A stretch of DNA of 57,034 nt from Paulinella micropora (Eukaryota; Cercozoa; Imbricatea; Euglyphida). Location: assembly GCA_009731375.1 (NCBI GenBank), contig BJOX01000052.1, positions 107,694 to 164,727 on the forward strand. Reading direction: 5' to 3'. The first letter of the stretch is position 1. Every line of letters starts with the position of its first letter. The notes under the pieces were generated by a model. It was not told the origin of the DNA. It saw nothing but the letters and a program-made list of their open reading frames with translations, and ran no database searches. This document shows, piece by piece, positions 27,710 to 37,574 of this stretch. Both the position numbers and the translations under genes were made by a program.

Positions 27710-28371
27710 ATGCCAGACTACAAGCAAGGAAAGATTTATGCTCTTCGTTCTCACCAGACCGACAAATTATATATTGGTTCTACTACAAATCAGTTACATA
27801 AAAAATTATGTGCTCATAGAAGTTCCTTCAAAATACAAGAATACTACATGACTTCTTTTGAGATTTTAAAATATGATGATAACTACATTGAATTAATTGA
27901 AAAGTTTCCTTGTAACAACAGAATGGAACTTTGTAAGCGAGAAGGAGAACTAATAAGACAAACTGAAAACTGCGTCAATAAATATATAGCAGGAAGAACA
28001 TATAAGGAATAAAATAAAGAAACAGGATACTTTAAACAATATCATGAAAACAATCAAGAAAAAATAAATGAAAAAGTAAATCAATACAGGAAAAATAATA
28101 ACGAAGAAATAAATCAAAAGAAAAAACCATACAGAGAAAATAATACAGAGAAAGTAAAACAACTCTGAAACAATTGAGAGAAAATAATAAAATAAGAAAA
28201 AGTGAAATGGACCAATATAGAGAAAATAACAAAGAAAAAATAGCCAAAAGAAAAAATGAAAAAATATTATGCGAATGTGGAAACTTTCATAGTAGAAATA
28301 ATAAATCAACTCATCAAAATTCAAATAAACATTTTGATAACTTTATCGGATTAAATGTATTTGGTCATTAA
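27710..28371 (+). pseudogene. GIY-YIG nuclease of virophage/large-DNA-virus type, broken
   Basis: Codons 1-100 (27710-28009) form a GIY-YIG domain: GKIY at residues 7-10, YIGSTT at 21-26, a KKL..HR stretch where the catalytic arginine is expected (Lys here), and an acidic KREGELI helix near 77-82. After the TAA at 28010-28012 the frame continues 51 codons with YRENN/EKINEK-type basic repeats to a TGA (28166-28168). The frame then shifts, and 28174-28371 ends with a CECG...H....H tail. GIY-YIG plus Asn/Glu/Lys repeats plus a small Cys/His tail is an arrangement I associate with giant viruses and virophages. Two stops and a frameshift mark it as a pseudogene; the first 100 codons could still make a short protein. 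Confidence 0.75.
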
Positions 28372-28477
28372 AGATCTAACTTATCAACTCTCTTTTTAAT
28401 ACGATTTGAAGTTCTTATATTATCGTTATCAATGCTTTCTCTTTTTAGTTGTCTTTCAGTATTTCGTTCAGTAGTTA
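28372..28477. other. Short AT-rich spacer
   Basis: Intergenic spacer between the convergent GIY-YIG and integrase reading frames. Confidence 0.6.
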
Positions 28478-29355
28478 TTATTTTTTTTTTGAATTACTCT
28501 GTTCTTTTTCTTGTTCTTCATCTGGTTGTTCTGCTAAGTTAGTTTTAAGAAGTTCTTGGGAACTAACTAATTTGTGTTCGGATAACACAATCTTATAGCC
28601 TTTCCTGCCCTTAACCTTAAATATAGTTTTACTGAATTGGTTGTCTCCTTTAGAAAAAATAGTTCTTTCTAATTCATTTCTTACTCTTGTACCCTTAGGG
28701 AATTCATGAATCAAATGATTTCTGTTTATTTCTTGAGTGTTTTTTTCAGTCCCTTCAAAAACATTAATCTGCACTGCTTTTATTGTTGTATGATATGTTT
28801 TATTATAAGTATCAACAACCTCATGAATAATAGGAACCCACTCATAATTTTCATTAAATTCCCATATTAAGTTTAATTCATTTCGTATTGTTCTAATAAA
28901 CCTATCAATTATACCCATTGTTCTGTGATCGCCTACTTGGACAGTCCTATGTTCAATATTATTTTGTCTGAAATATTCAGACACTTGTCCTTTGAATTCA
29001 CCACCATTATCTGAAGTAATTCTTTCAGGAACTTTTTTGGTAAATATTTTTTTAACCCTTCTAAGACATAACAAGTTGTTTTATTTTTGACTGGCTCAAT
29101 CCACCCACGACTGCTATATACATCAATAGCAACTAATCTAAAATTATAGTTTGCATTACCTTTCTTTGTTGCAACCTTTGACATATCAATTAAATCGATA
29201 AATACTTGACTTAGTGGTTTTGCTTCTGGTGATGTTATCGTGTTCCATATCTTAGCGAGCTTTGATTGAAAATGTATTTCTGCCACTTCTTCAAGTTTTT
29301 CTTTCCGCTCTGTCTGCTCAGGAGTTTCTTGTTGCTGACTATGTTTGCTGTCCAT
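28478..29355 (-). pseudogene. rve-type (DDE) integrase, Polinton/virophage-like, one frameshift
   Basis: Two overlapping frames carry consecutive parts of one retroviral-type integrase core. The upstream frame (29355 to about 29050) has DLIDMS and RLVAIDVYSSRGW with the first catalytic Asp. The downstream frame (about 29050 to 28478) has ITSDNGGEFKG with the second, GIIDRFIRT at the third acidic position (Asp where Glu is common, 35 residues on), and a basic SH3-like tail with GRKGYKIVL. The frames meet at a 7-base homopolymer (29047-29053). I see no N-terminal zinc finger, unlike in Ty3 integrases. LGIIDRF-type motifs are typical of Maverick/Polinton and virophage integrases. A broken copy is most likely; programmed -1 shifting is possible, as discussed under findings. 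Confidence 0.75.
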
Positions 29356-29502
29356 TGATATTTTAGAATTGCGTTTCTTGCTGTCGCACTCTCACTTATT
29401 CTAAAACATCGTTTTTTCTTTTTATTTTTATTTAATCGCAGACGATGTTTGTTGAAGACGTAGTCTGAAACAAATATCATTAAAATTTTAAAAACACTCT
29501 AT
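29356..29502. other. AT-rich spacer
   Basis: Between the integrase start and the charged ORF. An alternative frame (29480-29235) could provide a short basic N-terminus for the integrase, but I cannot support it. Confidence 0.5.
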
Positions 29503-29997
29503 CTATTTCATTATTTTTTCTTTCTTACTTGGCTTCTCTGCTTGATTATAAACATTAACAGATATGTTAGACTTCTTACCATTTCCTTTTTTAGATTTAG
29601 GCTTCTGCTCTTCTTCACTTTCTTCACTTTCGCTTTCGCTCTCATCAGGCTCAGGCACATGCTTTTTATTTACTTTCTTCTTTGCTTCCGCTTTCTTTCT
29701 TCTTATTTTCATCTTAGCCATCTTTTCAGCAATGATATCAGTAAAATCACATTCTTCATCGCTATCACTGCTTTCTTCTGGTGTATCATCTTGGTCTTTT
29801 CCATTAATGATATCATTAGCAACACCCATTTCTGCCATGCGGTTTATCTTTTCCTCCATCTCTTCATCATCGCCTACATAAGCCTTTCTACACTTTGCTA
29901 ATTTCTCTTTTGCTATTTCAACCTTATGTTGCTTTTTGCTCTTAATACTTTCCACTGCCTTACCCCAATTCTTGCGACTTGCTTCGGGAGACTGCAT
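29503..29997 (-). CDS. Hypothetical charged 164-residue protein
   Basis: Intact ORF, Met at 29997. An N-terminal basic part (residues 1-40) is followed by an acidic stretch rich in D, E and S (about 85-105), a Lys/Arg cluster (about 112-130), an acidic Ser/Glu run (about 134-150) and a Lys-rich end. No enzyme motif recognised; likely disordered, with possible nucleic-acid binding. It lies upstream of, and in the same direction as, the integrase. An AT-rich intergenic stretch separates it from a divergent ORF, so it probably belongs to the same mobile or viral block. The Ser/Glu run is not a simple microsatellite. Confidence 0.5.
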   Translation of the reverse strand: MQSPEASRKNWGKAVESIKSKKQHKVEIAKEKLAKCRKAYVGDDEEMEEKINRMAEMGVANDIINGKDQDDTPEESSDSDEECDFTDIIAEKMAKMKIRRKKAEAKKKVNKKHVPEPDESESESEESEEEQKPKSKKGNGKKSNISVNVYNQAEKPSKKEKIMK

Positions 29998-30056
29998 TTA
30001 TACTAAGATTATTATATTTTAGTATTTTTTAAATAAATAAATAAATAAAAAATATA
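29998..30056. promoter_or_regulatory. Possible divergent promoter region
   Basis: A 59-base almost GC-free spacer with TATATTTTAG and AAATAAATAAATAAAT between divergent ORF starts at 29997 (minus) and 30057 (plus). AT-rich spacers like this serve as promoters in virophages and Polinton-like elements. This is inference from position and composition only. Confidence 0.35.
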
Positions 30057-30398
30057 ATGTCGCAATATAAATCATTACTCTGCTTGTCAGAAATCGCGAC
30101 AGACAGCCTATCAATCGCCAACCTTGACTTAACGAACACAAACATAGGTGGGCTTAATCACAGACAGAGTGCCAGAAGATTCCGACCCAATAAATCAGGC
30201 TTTATTATACTGATGCGCGATTTGACGCACGTCTCGCTTTAAAATCAACAACAGACCTAAAAGAAGGGCGTAATTATTATTGGACATATAACCCAAGGCA
30301 AAATGACTGGAACGTGACGGGAAAAAGACAGTCAAACATTGTAGATGATTTTCCGTCACTCATGTTTCCTTGTCCACAAATTTGCCGTAACTCATAGT
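30057..30398 (+). pseudogene. Unidentified broken ORF next to the integrase block
   Basis: Starts ATGTCGCAATAT directly after the AT-rich spacer and is open for 61 codons to 30242. A second frame from about 30240 to 30398 continues with a plausible composition (NYYWTYNPRQNDWNV). The two together look like one ~115 residue gene with a frameshift. I do not recognise the family. Confidence 0.35.
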
Positions 30399-30618
30399 TC
30401 AAGGGGAAATCGGGGAAAAAGGGAAATGGAGTAGGGAAAAGTGGCCATGGCTAACTCAAAGATCTTTGACTTGATCGTTTGAAATCATTTCTGAACGGAA
30501 TCGAAAACTAGTCAGTGAAGTCGAAACGTCGTGCAGAGGAGAATCTAACGAACCAGTCAAAAACTGTGAATTGTCAACTGTATAGGTTTTGGCCGGTCGT
30601 TAAGATACTCAATCTGAT

Positions 30619-30661
<43 letters not shown>

Positions 30662-30734
30662 TATATATATAATATAGTATTATATATCATATGTGAGTGA
30701 CAAAAAAATTTAAATATAAAAAAAGTTGAAAGTA
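30399..30734. other. AT-rich unique DNA
   Basis: No gene seen. A short AT/GA microsatellite lies near 30620-30660. Confidence 0.6.
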
Positions 30735-31008
30735 TTGCTGTTGACATTCAAGACAACAAAAAAAATTGATTTTTCTGTTTTGGTTGGAATTTCAGTTTTG
30801 GTTGGAATTTTGATTTTGGGTGAAAATTTGAATTTTTCAAATTAACTGCTATATTCGTCCGCAAAATATCGTAAATTTTCGCGAAATGTTACCGTTAAAT
30901 TTGAAAATTTGAATTTTTGTCACAAAAATGAAAAACTGTCACAAAAATGAAAATCTGACACAAAAATGAAAAACTAATTTTTGTTGTTGTCTTGAATGTC
31001 AACAGCAA
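30735..31008. mobile_element. MITE-like element with ~41 bp terminal inverted repeats
   Basis: TTGCTGTTGACATTCAAGAC at 30735 is matched in reverse complement ending at 31008. The arms extend ~41 bases with three mismatches and are flanked by TA on both sides (30733-30734 and 31009-31010). Total length is 274 bp, non-coding and AT-rich. TIRs plus a TA duplication suggest a Tc1/mariner-type non-autonomous element; a simple inverted duplication is the alternative. Confidence 0.72.
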
Positions 31009-31535
31009 TATTATATTAATATAAAAAAAGTTAAGCGTATAAAAAAAGTTGAAAGTATTAATACTGATTAAAAAAATTCAACTTATTAAAAAAGTTAAAG
31101 GTATTAAAAAGTTATGTGTATAAAAAATTAAAATTTTTTATAAGATAGAACTTTTTAATAAGATAGAACTTTTTTATAAGATATTAATAGAACTTTTTTG
31201 CAAAAAAGAAAAAGTTTTGTAGAGTTTGTGTGTAACTTGAATGTCTTTAATTATATTGATATTAATAACACTCAAGTTGCAAAGATATCACAATTTTTTC
31301 CCACTACACGACTTTTAATAATTGAAGAATGCTTGCTTTGCGTTGAGCTGAAAACGAAGCATGTGAGAAGGCGAACATATTGGAATCGCTTCATCTTTCT
31401 GAATCAATGTGTAAGAATCCCAAGAAATGCTGCAGACATCATTATTAATACCTAGTTTCCAATACGATGTGGAAACCTTCCAAGCTATTAAAGCTCTGTC
31501 TCTTTTTTTCTCCGTTCATTCAAATTTCGTGATCG
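31009..31535. other. AT-rich unique DNA
   Basis: Short stuttering motifs (ataaaaaaagtt, taagatagaactttttt) repeat several times between 31020 and 31205. A small open frame at 31198-31455 has no recognisable features. Probably non-coding. Confidence 0.55.
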
Positions 31536-31952
31536 CTAATTGAGTCTATGTTTTTCCTTCCGGTCTTCTTCACGCAATCGCGAAGAAGAAGAAGGAGAAG
31601 GAGAAGAAGAAGAAGAAGAAGAAGAAGAAGAAGAAGAAGAAGAAGAAGAAGAAGAAGAAGAAGAAGAAGAAGAAAAAGAAAAAGAGGAGGAGGGAGAGAG
31701 AAGAGAAAGAGTCGCAAGTTCCTCTGCAATCGCAACTGAGCAGTCAGGCCCACTGTAGTAAGCTATGCAGGTGCATATCTCGGGAGTGAACTGCTGCAAG
31801 GCTTCATAGATTTCCGGCATGACACTTCGAGCATGCTCATGGAGCCTTGCCCATTCATTGCTTCTGCGCAGTAACGTTTCGATCGCCTGTTTCCCTTCAT
31901 TACCTGTTGCGTTGTAGTCGCCGAGGTCCAGGCTAGTCAACGTGCTATTGAC
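31536..31952 (-). CDS. Leucine-rich-repeat protein, last visible exon
   Basis: Minus-strand exon opening after the acceptor TTTCATGTGTGCAG (boundary 31953/31952). It begins VNSTLTSLDLGDYNATGNEG, the second half of a ribonuclease-inhibitor-type LRR (LTSLDL..N..G.EG..AI..LL). A ~50-residue non-repeat region with helical character and Cys residues follows, which may cap the LRR domain. The frame then runs through a TTC/GAA microsatellite as poly-Ser and stops at TAG (31536-31538). Phase 0 at the acceptor matches the 28-codon exon at 32808-32891. Whether the poly-Ser tail is really translated is uncertain. Confidence 0.62.
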   Translation of the reverse strand, partial: VNSTLTSLDLGDYNATGNEGKQAIETLLRRSNEWARLHEHARSVMPEIYEALQQFTPEICTCIAYYSGPDCSVAIAEELATLSLLSPSSSFSFSSSSSSSSSSSSSSSSSSSSSSSSPSPSSSSRLREEDRKEKHRLN

Positions 31953-32326
31953 CTGCACACATGAAACACACATGCGATGCCATGCAACCGGGCCCCGGAA
32001 GCAATGGTAAAGCGAACTCTTCTGTATGTAATAGGCGAATGCAACTCTGCTGGAGCTTGGATTGAGTGGCTATAACATTCGCTCAGATGGAGTAAAACAG
32101 TGGACATTGCTACCCGCGCGGGCAGCGTAGCATCGAAGAATAATGTGTCGCGTACAGTAGCATTAAAATGATGTGTAATATCAATATTATGTGAGTATGT
32201 TGACATGTTGTGTATGATTAGTACGTATGAGCACATATACATGTGTATGTATAACATGTATATGTGTACATGTGTATATGCATGTTTGTTGTTAAACGTT
32301 TTGGGAAGGTGAGTGAGTGAGTGAGT

Positions 32327-32363
<37 letters not shown>

Positions 32364-32396
32364 AGGGAGAAGAGAGAGAAGAGAGGGTGGGAAAGT

Positions 32397-32444
<48 letters not shown>

Positions 32445-32628
32445 GGAGACAAGAAGCTAAGAGAGAGGTCCTGGAGAGACAAGAGTCTAAGAGAGAGGAG
32501 AGATCGAGAGAGGAGAGACGGAGAGTGAGAAGAGAAACTGAGAGGAGAGAGAGAGAGAGAAAGAGAGGGAGAGAGGGAGAGAGAAAGAGAGGAGAGACAA
32601 GAAGCTAAGAGAGGAGAGACAGGAAGCT

Positions 32629-32688
<60 letters not shown>

Positions 32689-32807
32689 CACCTGTTAGAC
32701 CTGTACCAAACACCAACATTTCATAAATATTACAGTCCGTTGTCTCACAATGGCTGTAGTCCTGACCTGAAGGAGTAATGCCTTTATGTATGTATAGTCT
32801 GTGAGAC
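31953..32807 (-). other. Probable intron of the LRR gene
   Basis: Bounded by CAG/GTCTCA donor (GT at 32807-32806) and GTGTGCAG/G acceptor (31953). It contains unique DNA and several GA arrays (about 32330-32440 and 32540-32685). Borders are inferred from LRR continuity on both sides, not from transcripts. Confidence 0.55.
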
Positions 32808-32891
32808 CTGAAGTCCCTTGGCGAGTGCAATAGCGCCAGTGTCTCCCAGATTTTTGTTTCGGAAATCGAGCGAGTCGCCTTTATAGTTGGC
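32808..32891 (-). CDS. Leucine-rich-repeat exon, exactly 28 codons
   Basis: An 84-base open stretch between acceptor TTCTGAATAG (ending 32892) and donor CAG/GTCTCA (32807). It encodes a full repeat with LDFRNKNLGDTGAIALAKGL. This is the RI-type LRR consensus L.L..N.LGD.GA.ALA.GL, and joined to the exon at 31952 it reads straight into the next repeat in phase 0. One-repeat, phase-0 exons of 84 bases are a hallmark of this LRR class. No other exon of the gene is visible upstream in this window. Confidence 0.62.
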
Positions 32892-33315
32892 CTATTCAGA
32901 ACAGATACCCATGCGCAACACACTATTTCACAATGAACACAAACAAGAAGTGAAAGAAAAGAAGGAGCTTCCAGCGAATTCGAAAAAGTTACAAAAAAAA
33001 GAAGGCAGAAGGCAATAAACAGATAAAGAGAAAAAAAAATTGAATTAAGCTCTTCTTCATTTCTCTTTCATATTTTTTTCTCATTGAACCTTGCTTACTG
33101 TAAAAAAAAAAAATTAAAAAAAAAAAAAAAAAAAGCTCTTCTTCATTTCTCTTTCATATTTTTTCTCATTGAACCTTGCTTACTGTAAGAAAAAAAATTA
33201 TGTTATGGATCGCCTCTTTTCCTTCCTTTTCTCTTTGTTTTCTTCTTCTTTTTCTATCTTCTTCTTGGGCATTGTGTTGAGCCCTCCCTTGAATAGTATT
33301 AGTTATAATATAATA

Positions 33316-33393
<78 letters not shown>
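32892..33393. repeat. Unique DNA, ~87 bp tandem duplication and (AAT)n
   Basis: The stretch gctcttcttcatttctcttt ... ttgaaccttgcttactgta occurs at about 33049 and 33136, with A-runs after each. A degenerate third copy lies near 35757. An AAT array at 33317-33393 precedes SINE copy 9. Confidence 0.8.
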
Positions 33394-33623
33394 GTGCTTC
33401 TCTGTCAATGGCTGATGCAAATCTGCACATGCGCCTCCATCGTCTCACCCGTGAGGGGAGTACGAAGAATTGACGATAGGCTCTAATGACACCCCCGCAG
33501 GGCAGTTCCAACACTTCCAGACGGACCGGTATGTTCAATGAAAATACTGGTGGCACCGACGGGAATCGAACTGGCGACAGGGCCCAGATGGTAGAACTTG
33601 ACCACTGTGCTATCACGGTGTCC
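33394..33623 (-). mobile_element. tRNA-derived SINE, copy 9 (full length)
   Basis: Full-length minus-strand copy with AAT arrays on both sides. The B-box is intact. The A-box region reads TGATAGCACAGTGG (one change from the other copies), and one C is missing in the cccccgcagggcag run. Confidence 0.9.
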
Positions 33624-33624
33624 A

Positions 33625-33684
<60 letters not shown>

Positions 33685-34411
33685 GTAGTAATAATAATCA
33701 TATTTATATTTTTGATAATACTAATAATACTAATAGTAATAATAATAATAATATTAATAATAATTACAATAATAATGATAATAGTATTCATAATGTTCAT
33801 ACTTATCTTGTTTATCATATTGATCATAGTTATCGTAATTATCTTAATCATATTTATCATAATCGGTGCGTTAGTGCGTAACAGCATTTTTCTGTTGGGG
33901 CCTATTTTTCTCCCACTGGGAGTTTTTACAGGGCCCGTTTTCGTTTAGTGAGGTATGGGGTTCCTTTTCTATTTGCGGAAAATGAACTCGAGTCCCACAC
34001 TGCGCCTCTCTCTCTTCTCTCTTCATCTCTCTCCCCTTTTACCGTAAGCAAGGTTCTTTCTCTCTTTCCTTCTTTCATATCCTTTCCTGTGTATATATAT
34101 TTATATATTTATGTCTATAGATATTTATGTTTATATATTTATACATATATAACCCAAATTTGTGAGAAATTAACTGTGTCCTTGTAATGTCCATCAGTTA
34201 ATGTCTTACTTCAATTTGGCTCCCCCCTTTTATCTCTCTCTCTCTCTCTGATCTCGTTTTCTTTCCCTTATCCTTTTTTTTTTATTTAAAAAAAAAACCC
34301 AAATTAATGAGATATTAACTGAAAGGGCACAGATCTTATTTTATTCCAATTTGGATCCCTTAGATTATTATAATCAAAATAATGAAAGTAATAATAATAA
34401 TAATGATAATA
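33624..34411. repeat. (AAT)n, ATC-type stretch, unique DNA with a degenerate repeat
   Basis: AAT array to about 33682, AAT/ATC-like AT-rich DNA to 33865, then unique DNA. An imperfect ~150 bp repeat (acccaaatt..tgaga.attaactg ... ccaatttgg.tcccttt) occurs near 34153 and 34298. No gene. Confidence 0.75.
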
Positions 34412-34716
34412 CTATATCTGAGGCGTACTGATGCAGCTAATGGCATATCCTCAACGGACATAAGCCTCCAATACCCTTGTTCGAGGTCCTCCACCCCCCA
34501 GTCTCTCGCCTGATGATCGGGGCCACCGATGGAGCTCCTGAGGGCAAGACTGCACTAAGCCGAGGTTATTCCGCAGTCCAGCAACCTCTTGCAAGACGTC
34601 ACCGAATGTGCAAGTGCATACACCAAGCGCGGTTGCTAGAGCTGCCTCGAAACCCCACCCATAACAATCTGGTGTCTGCTGGGTCCTGGGCTATCAACCA
34701 GCATATGCGGAGTTTA
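34412..34716. repeat. Family A, copy 4 (truncated)
   Basis: Closely matches 84-390 of copy 1, with a 7-base deletion near 34498. It ends at ggagttta, where AAT-like repeat begins, so ~150 bases are missing. Confidence 0.85.
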
Positions 34717-35950
34717 ATAATGATAATAATAATAATGATAATAATAGATATAGTAATAATACTAATCATGATAATAGTAGTTATAATTTTTTTTCTTCCT
34801 TCTTTTCTCTTTTGTCCTTTTACCTTTTATTTTCTATTTATTCTTCGATCTCCCTATATTCTGCTGCTTGTTAGACATGGGTTTGTTCTAGCATGGCTCT
34901 TCTGTATGTTTATGCTTGTAGCTTGTGGAGTCTCCTCTGATCTATGAGGAGGGTGGGGTGCGGAGTGGTTTGGCTCGACTTGCTTGGTGCTGCATGTCTG
35001 TAAGATTGCCAGGATTGAGCCTGTCGTATGGCGAGACAAAGATCATATGATTTCTCGTTCAGTTACATTTCTCGCTATCTTTCGATGATTAACGGTGTTA
35101 TTATAATTCACGTGGTTTCGCGGAGATCATAACGAGATATCTTGTGATCTTGTCTTGCTGTTCCCTTACTGATAATTGCAGCACTCGGCATATTCGCGTC
35201 GCGAGTAAACCGCCACGTCGAGCCTTACTACGCTCTGCACACCACCTTCCTGGCCGCTAGCCAACGGGTGCGAGTGAATTGCGTTAGGTGCTACAGTTTC
35301 CTTAAGGGCTGTCTCACTGACTGTCAATTGATCTCACTTGCGCCCGTGCTTGTTACGTCTTACCTTCTCTGGCTCTTTCCACTCTTGCCTCCTAGTTCAG
35401 TATCATCTCCCCTGCTACTGTCTGGCCTTGTGTTTGTTTGTTTGTTTGTCTTGCTTTTTGTGCTTGTTGCTGCCTCTTTTGTTATTCTTTTTGCTTTGTT
35501 TTTTGTTTTGCTTTTGTTTTTGTTTTTGTCTCTTTTGTACTGCTTGTTTGTTTGTTTCTTCTGTACTTTTTTTGTTCTTCTATCTTCTTGTCCTCGCTTT
35601 TTCTTTATCCTTTCCTCCTTTCTTTCTTTCTATCTTTTTCCTCTCTCTTGCCCCTTCTATATTACTCTTTCCAGGAGCTTTCTGTTGAACCTTAGTTCCA
35701 GATTTCCTTATGAGCTTGTACTGACGTTCCTTGGAACCAGAATTCATTTGAATTAAGCTCTTCATTTATCTTTCTTACTGTAGGAAAAAAAAAAAAAACC
35801 AAAAAGAAACTAGAGAAAGATAACAGACCACATAATCAGTGAGCTCATGGTCTTTTCCCACATGCAAGGTTGCCAAAGCCGCCTTCATATGTTGTCCCTG
35901 TTGATGCCACTTTAGTGGCTTATTCCGACTCTTCTTCACCCGCCAGTTCA
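34717..35950. other. Unique DNA, pyrimidine-rich in the middle, no supported gene
   Basis: AAT remnants to about 34785, then unique DNA. From 35400 to 35700 the plus strand is T/C/G-rich (TTTG and CTTT stutters), giving a 162-codon hydrophobic ORF that I regard as compositional. A degenerate copy of the 33049 unit lies at 35753. Confidence 0.6.
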
Positions 35951-36196
35951 GTACAAAATTACCCACAGAATTCCGGCGGGGTGGCACACCACATTTTTCT
36001 TTTTTTCACTGGCCGGCCGGTCCATAACATTTTTTCAGAGAATCTCGTCATACCCACCTCTCCTCTCTCTTCCTCTCCTCTCTCTTCCTCTCCTCTTCCT
36101 CTCCTCTTCGAACTCTACTTATTCTACTTTAATGAATGAAAGCGTAATTGTAAAGAGAGTAAAGTCAGAACTAAGTCTGTCAAAAACTCACTCTAC
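35951..36196. repeat. Long direct repeat G, copy 1
   Basis: About 245 bases (gtggcacaccacat, cactggccggccggtccata, agagtaaagtcagaactaag) repeated in the same orientation at 48804-49022. The copies lie on either side of the Ty3-type retrotransposon. Small indels separate them, mainly in the CTCTT-rich part. Confidence 0.85.
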
Positions 36197-36226
36197 TCTC
36201 CTATTTGCCTATCTGCCTATCTATCA

Positions 36227-36286
<60 letters not shown>

Positions 36287-36295
36287 GTCTGTCTA

Positions 36296-36327
<32 letters not shown>

Positions 36328-36548
36328 TCTATATCTATCTATCTAACTATCTATCTATTGTGCCACGGAAAACATTCTCCAGTTCGGCAAAAAAAATAGC
36401 GACAATCGCTGCAATAAGCACTGGTACGCTTGCGGATTCCATTACTAGCACACACCGCACAACAAACCGAGTTCTGCTTACCCGCGCCGCGCTTACCATC
36501 ACTCGCCTCGTTTGTAAGATTTACCAAATGGCCAGGGCATATCACACG

Positions 36549-36596
<48 letters not shown>

Positions 36597-36675
36597 GTCT
36601 GTCTATATATCTATCCATCCATCCATTGATCTATCTATCTATCTATCTATCTATCCATCTATCTATCTATCTATC

Positions 36676-36746
<71 letters not shown>

Positions 36747-37138
36747 GTATCTATCTATCTATCTTTTATGCACCATATGTATGCATGTATGTATATGGAT
36801 GGTATATAGGACATACATACATACATACATACATACATACATGCATACATGCATACATACATACATGCATACATACATACATACATACATACATACATGC
36901 ATACATACATATCACATACATACGTAATCTAATTGTTTATGGTTCTACTCTACTCTACTCTACTCTACTGTACTCTACTCTACTCTACTCTACTTTACTC
37001 TACTCTACTCTACTCTACTCTACTCTACTGGACATACATACATACATACATACATACATGCATGCATGCATGCATACATGCATGCATACATACATACATA
37101 CATACATGCATACATACATACATACATACATACTTACA

Positions 37139-37184
<46 letters not shown>

Positions 37185-37220
37185 GCTACTACTACAACTA
37201 CTACTACTACTTAGTAATTG

Positions 37221-37284
<64 letters not shown>

Positions 37285-37326
37285 TCTTCTTCTTCTTCTT
37301 CTTCTACTACTACTACTACTACTACT
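36197..37326. repeat. (ATCT)n, (CATA)n, (ACTCT)n and (ACT)n arrays
   Basis: ATCT arrays at 36213-36358 and 36550-36764 flank ~190 bases of unique DNA. CATA/GCAT arrays follow at 36810-36925 and 37034-37135, an ACTCT pentamer array at 36944-37029 and an ACT array with a CTT block at 37139-37326. The retrotransposon LTR begins inside the ACT array. Confidence 0.94.
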
Positions 37327-37555
37327 TGTAATGCCCCCAACGATAGCTCGTAAAAAGTCGGTAATACAACCAAACACAGAATGAGAATGAAGTCTCGTTA
37401 TATTAGCTCAGTGAAGCCAAAAAGGAAAACTGCAACAGACCAGGAATAAAATGGCATCAGGTCCAATCCGGACAAATAATACTGAAAAACAAGCTGGTGC
37501 ACCTGTCACCAGGAAAAGGTATTTTTTACCGGCTATCCGGGGGGTGATGCCTACA
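37327..37555 (-). repeat. 3' LTR (229 bp)
   Basis: On the minus strand it reads TGTAGGCATCACC ... GGGGGCATTACA, with the canonical TG/CA ends. It lacks the 8 bases tcctcaag present in the 5' LTR; an AG on each side suggests a slippage deletion. Confidence 0.93.
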
Positions 37556-37574
37556 GTACCCCCTCCCGATTTTA
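37556..37574 (-). promoter_or_regulatory. Polypurine tract (plus-strand DNA primer)
   Basis: On the minus strand AAAATCGGGAGGGGGTAC directly precedes the 3' LTR. A G-rich purine run at this place is the usual PPT; three bases (TAC) separate it from the LTR. Confidence 0.75.

Noticed and set aside
35268-35756. 162-codon hydrophobic ORF resembling a membrane protein
   Set aside because: It arises from T-rich TTTG/CTTT stutter; no start context, motif or splice support.
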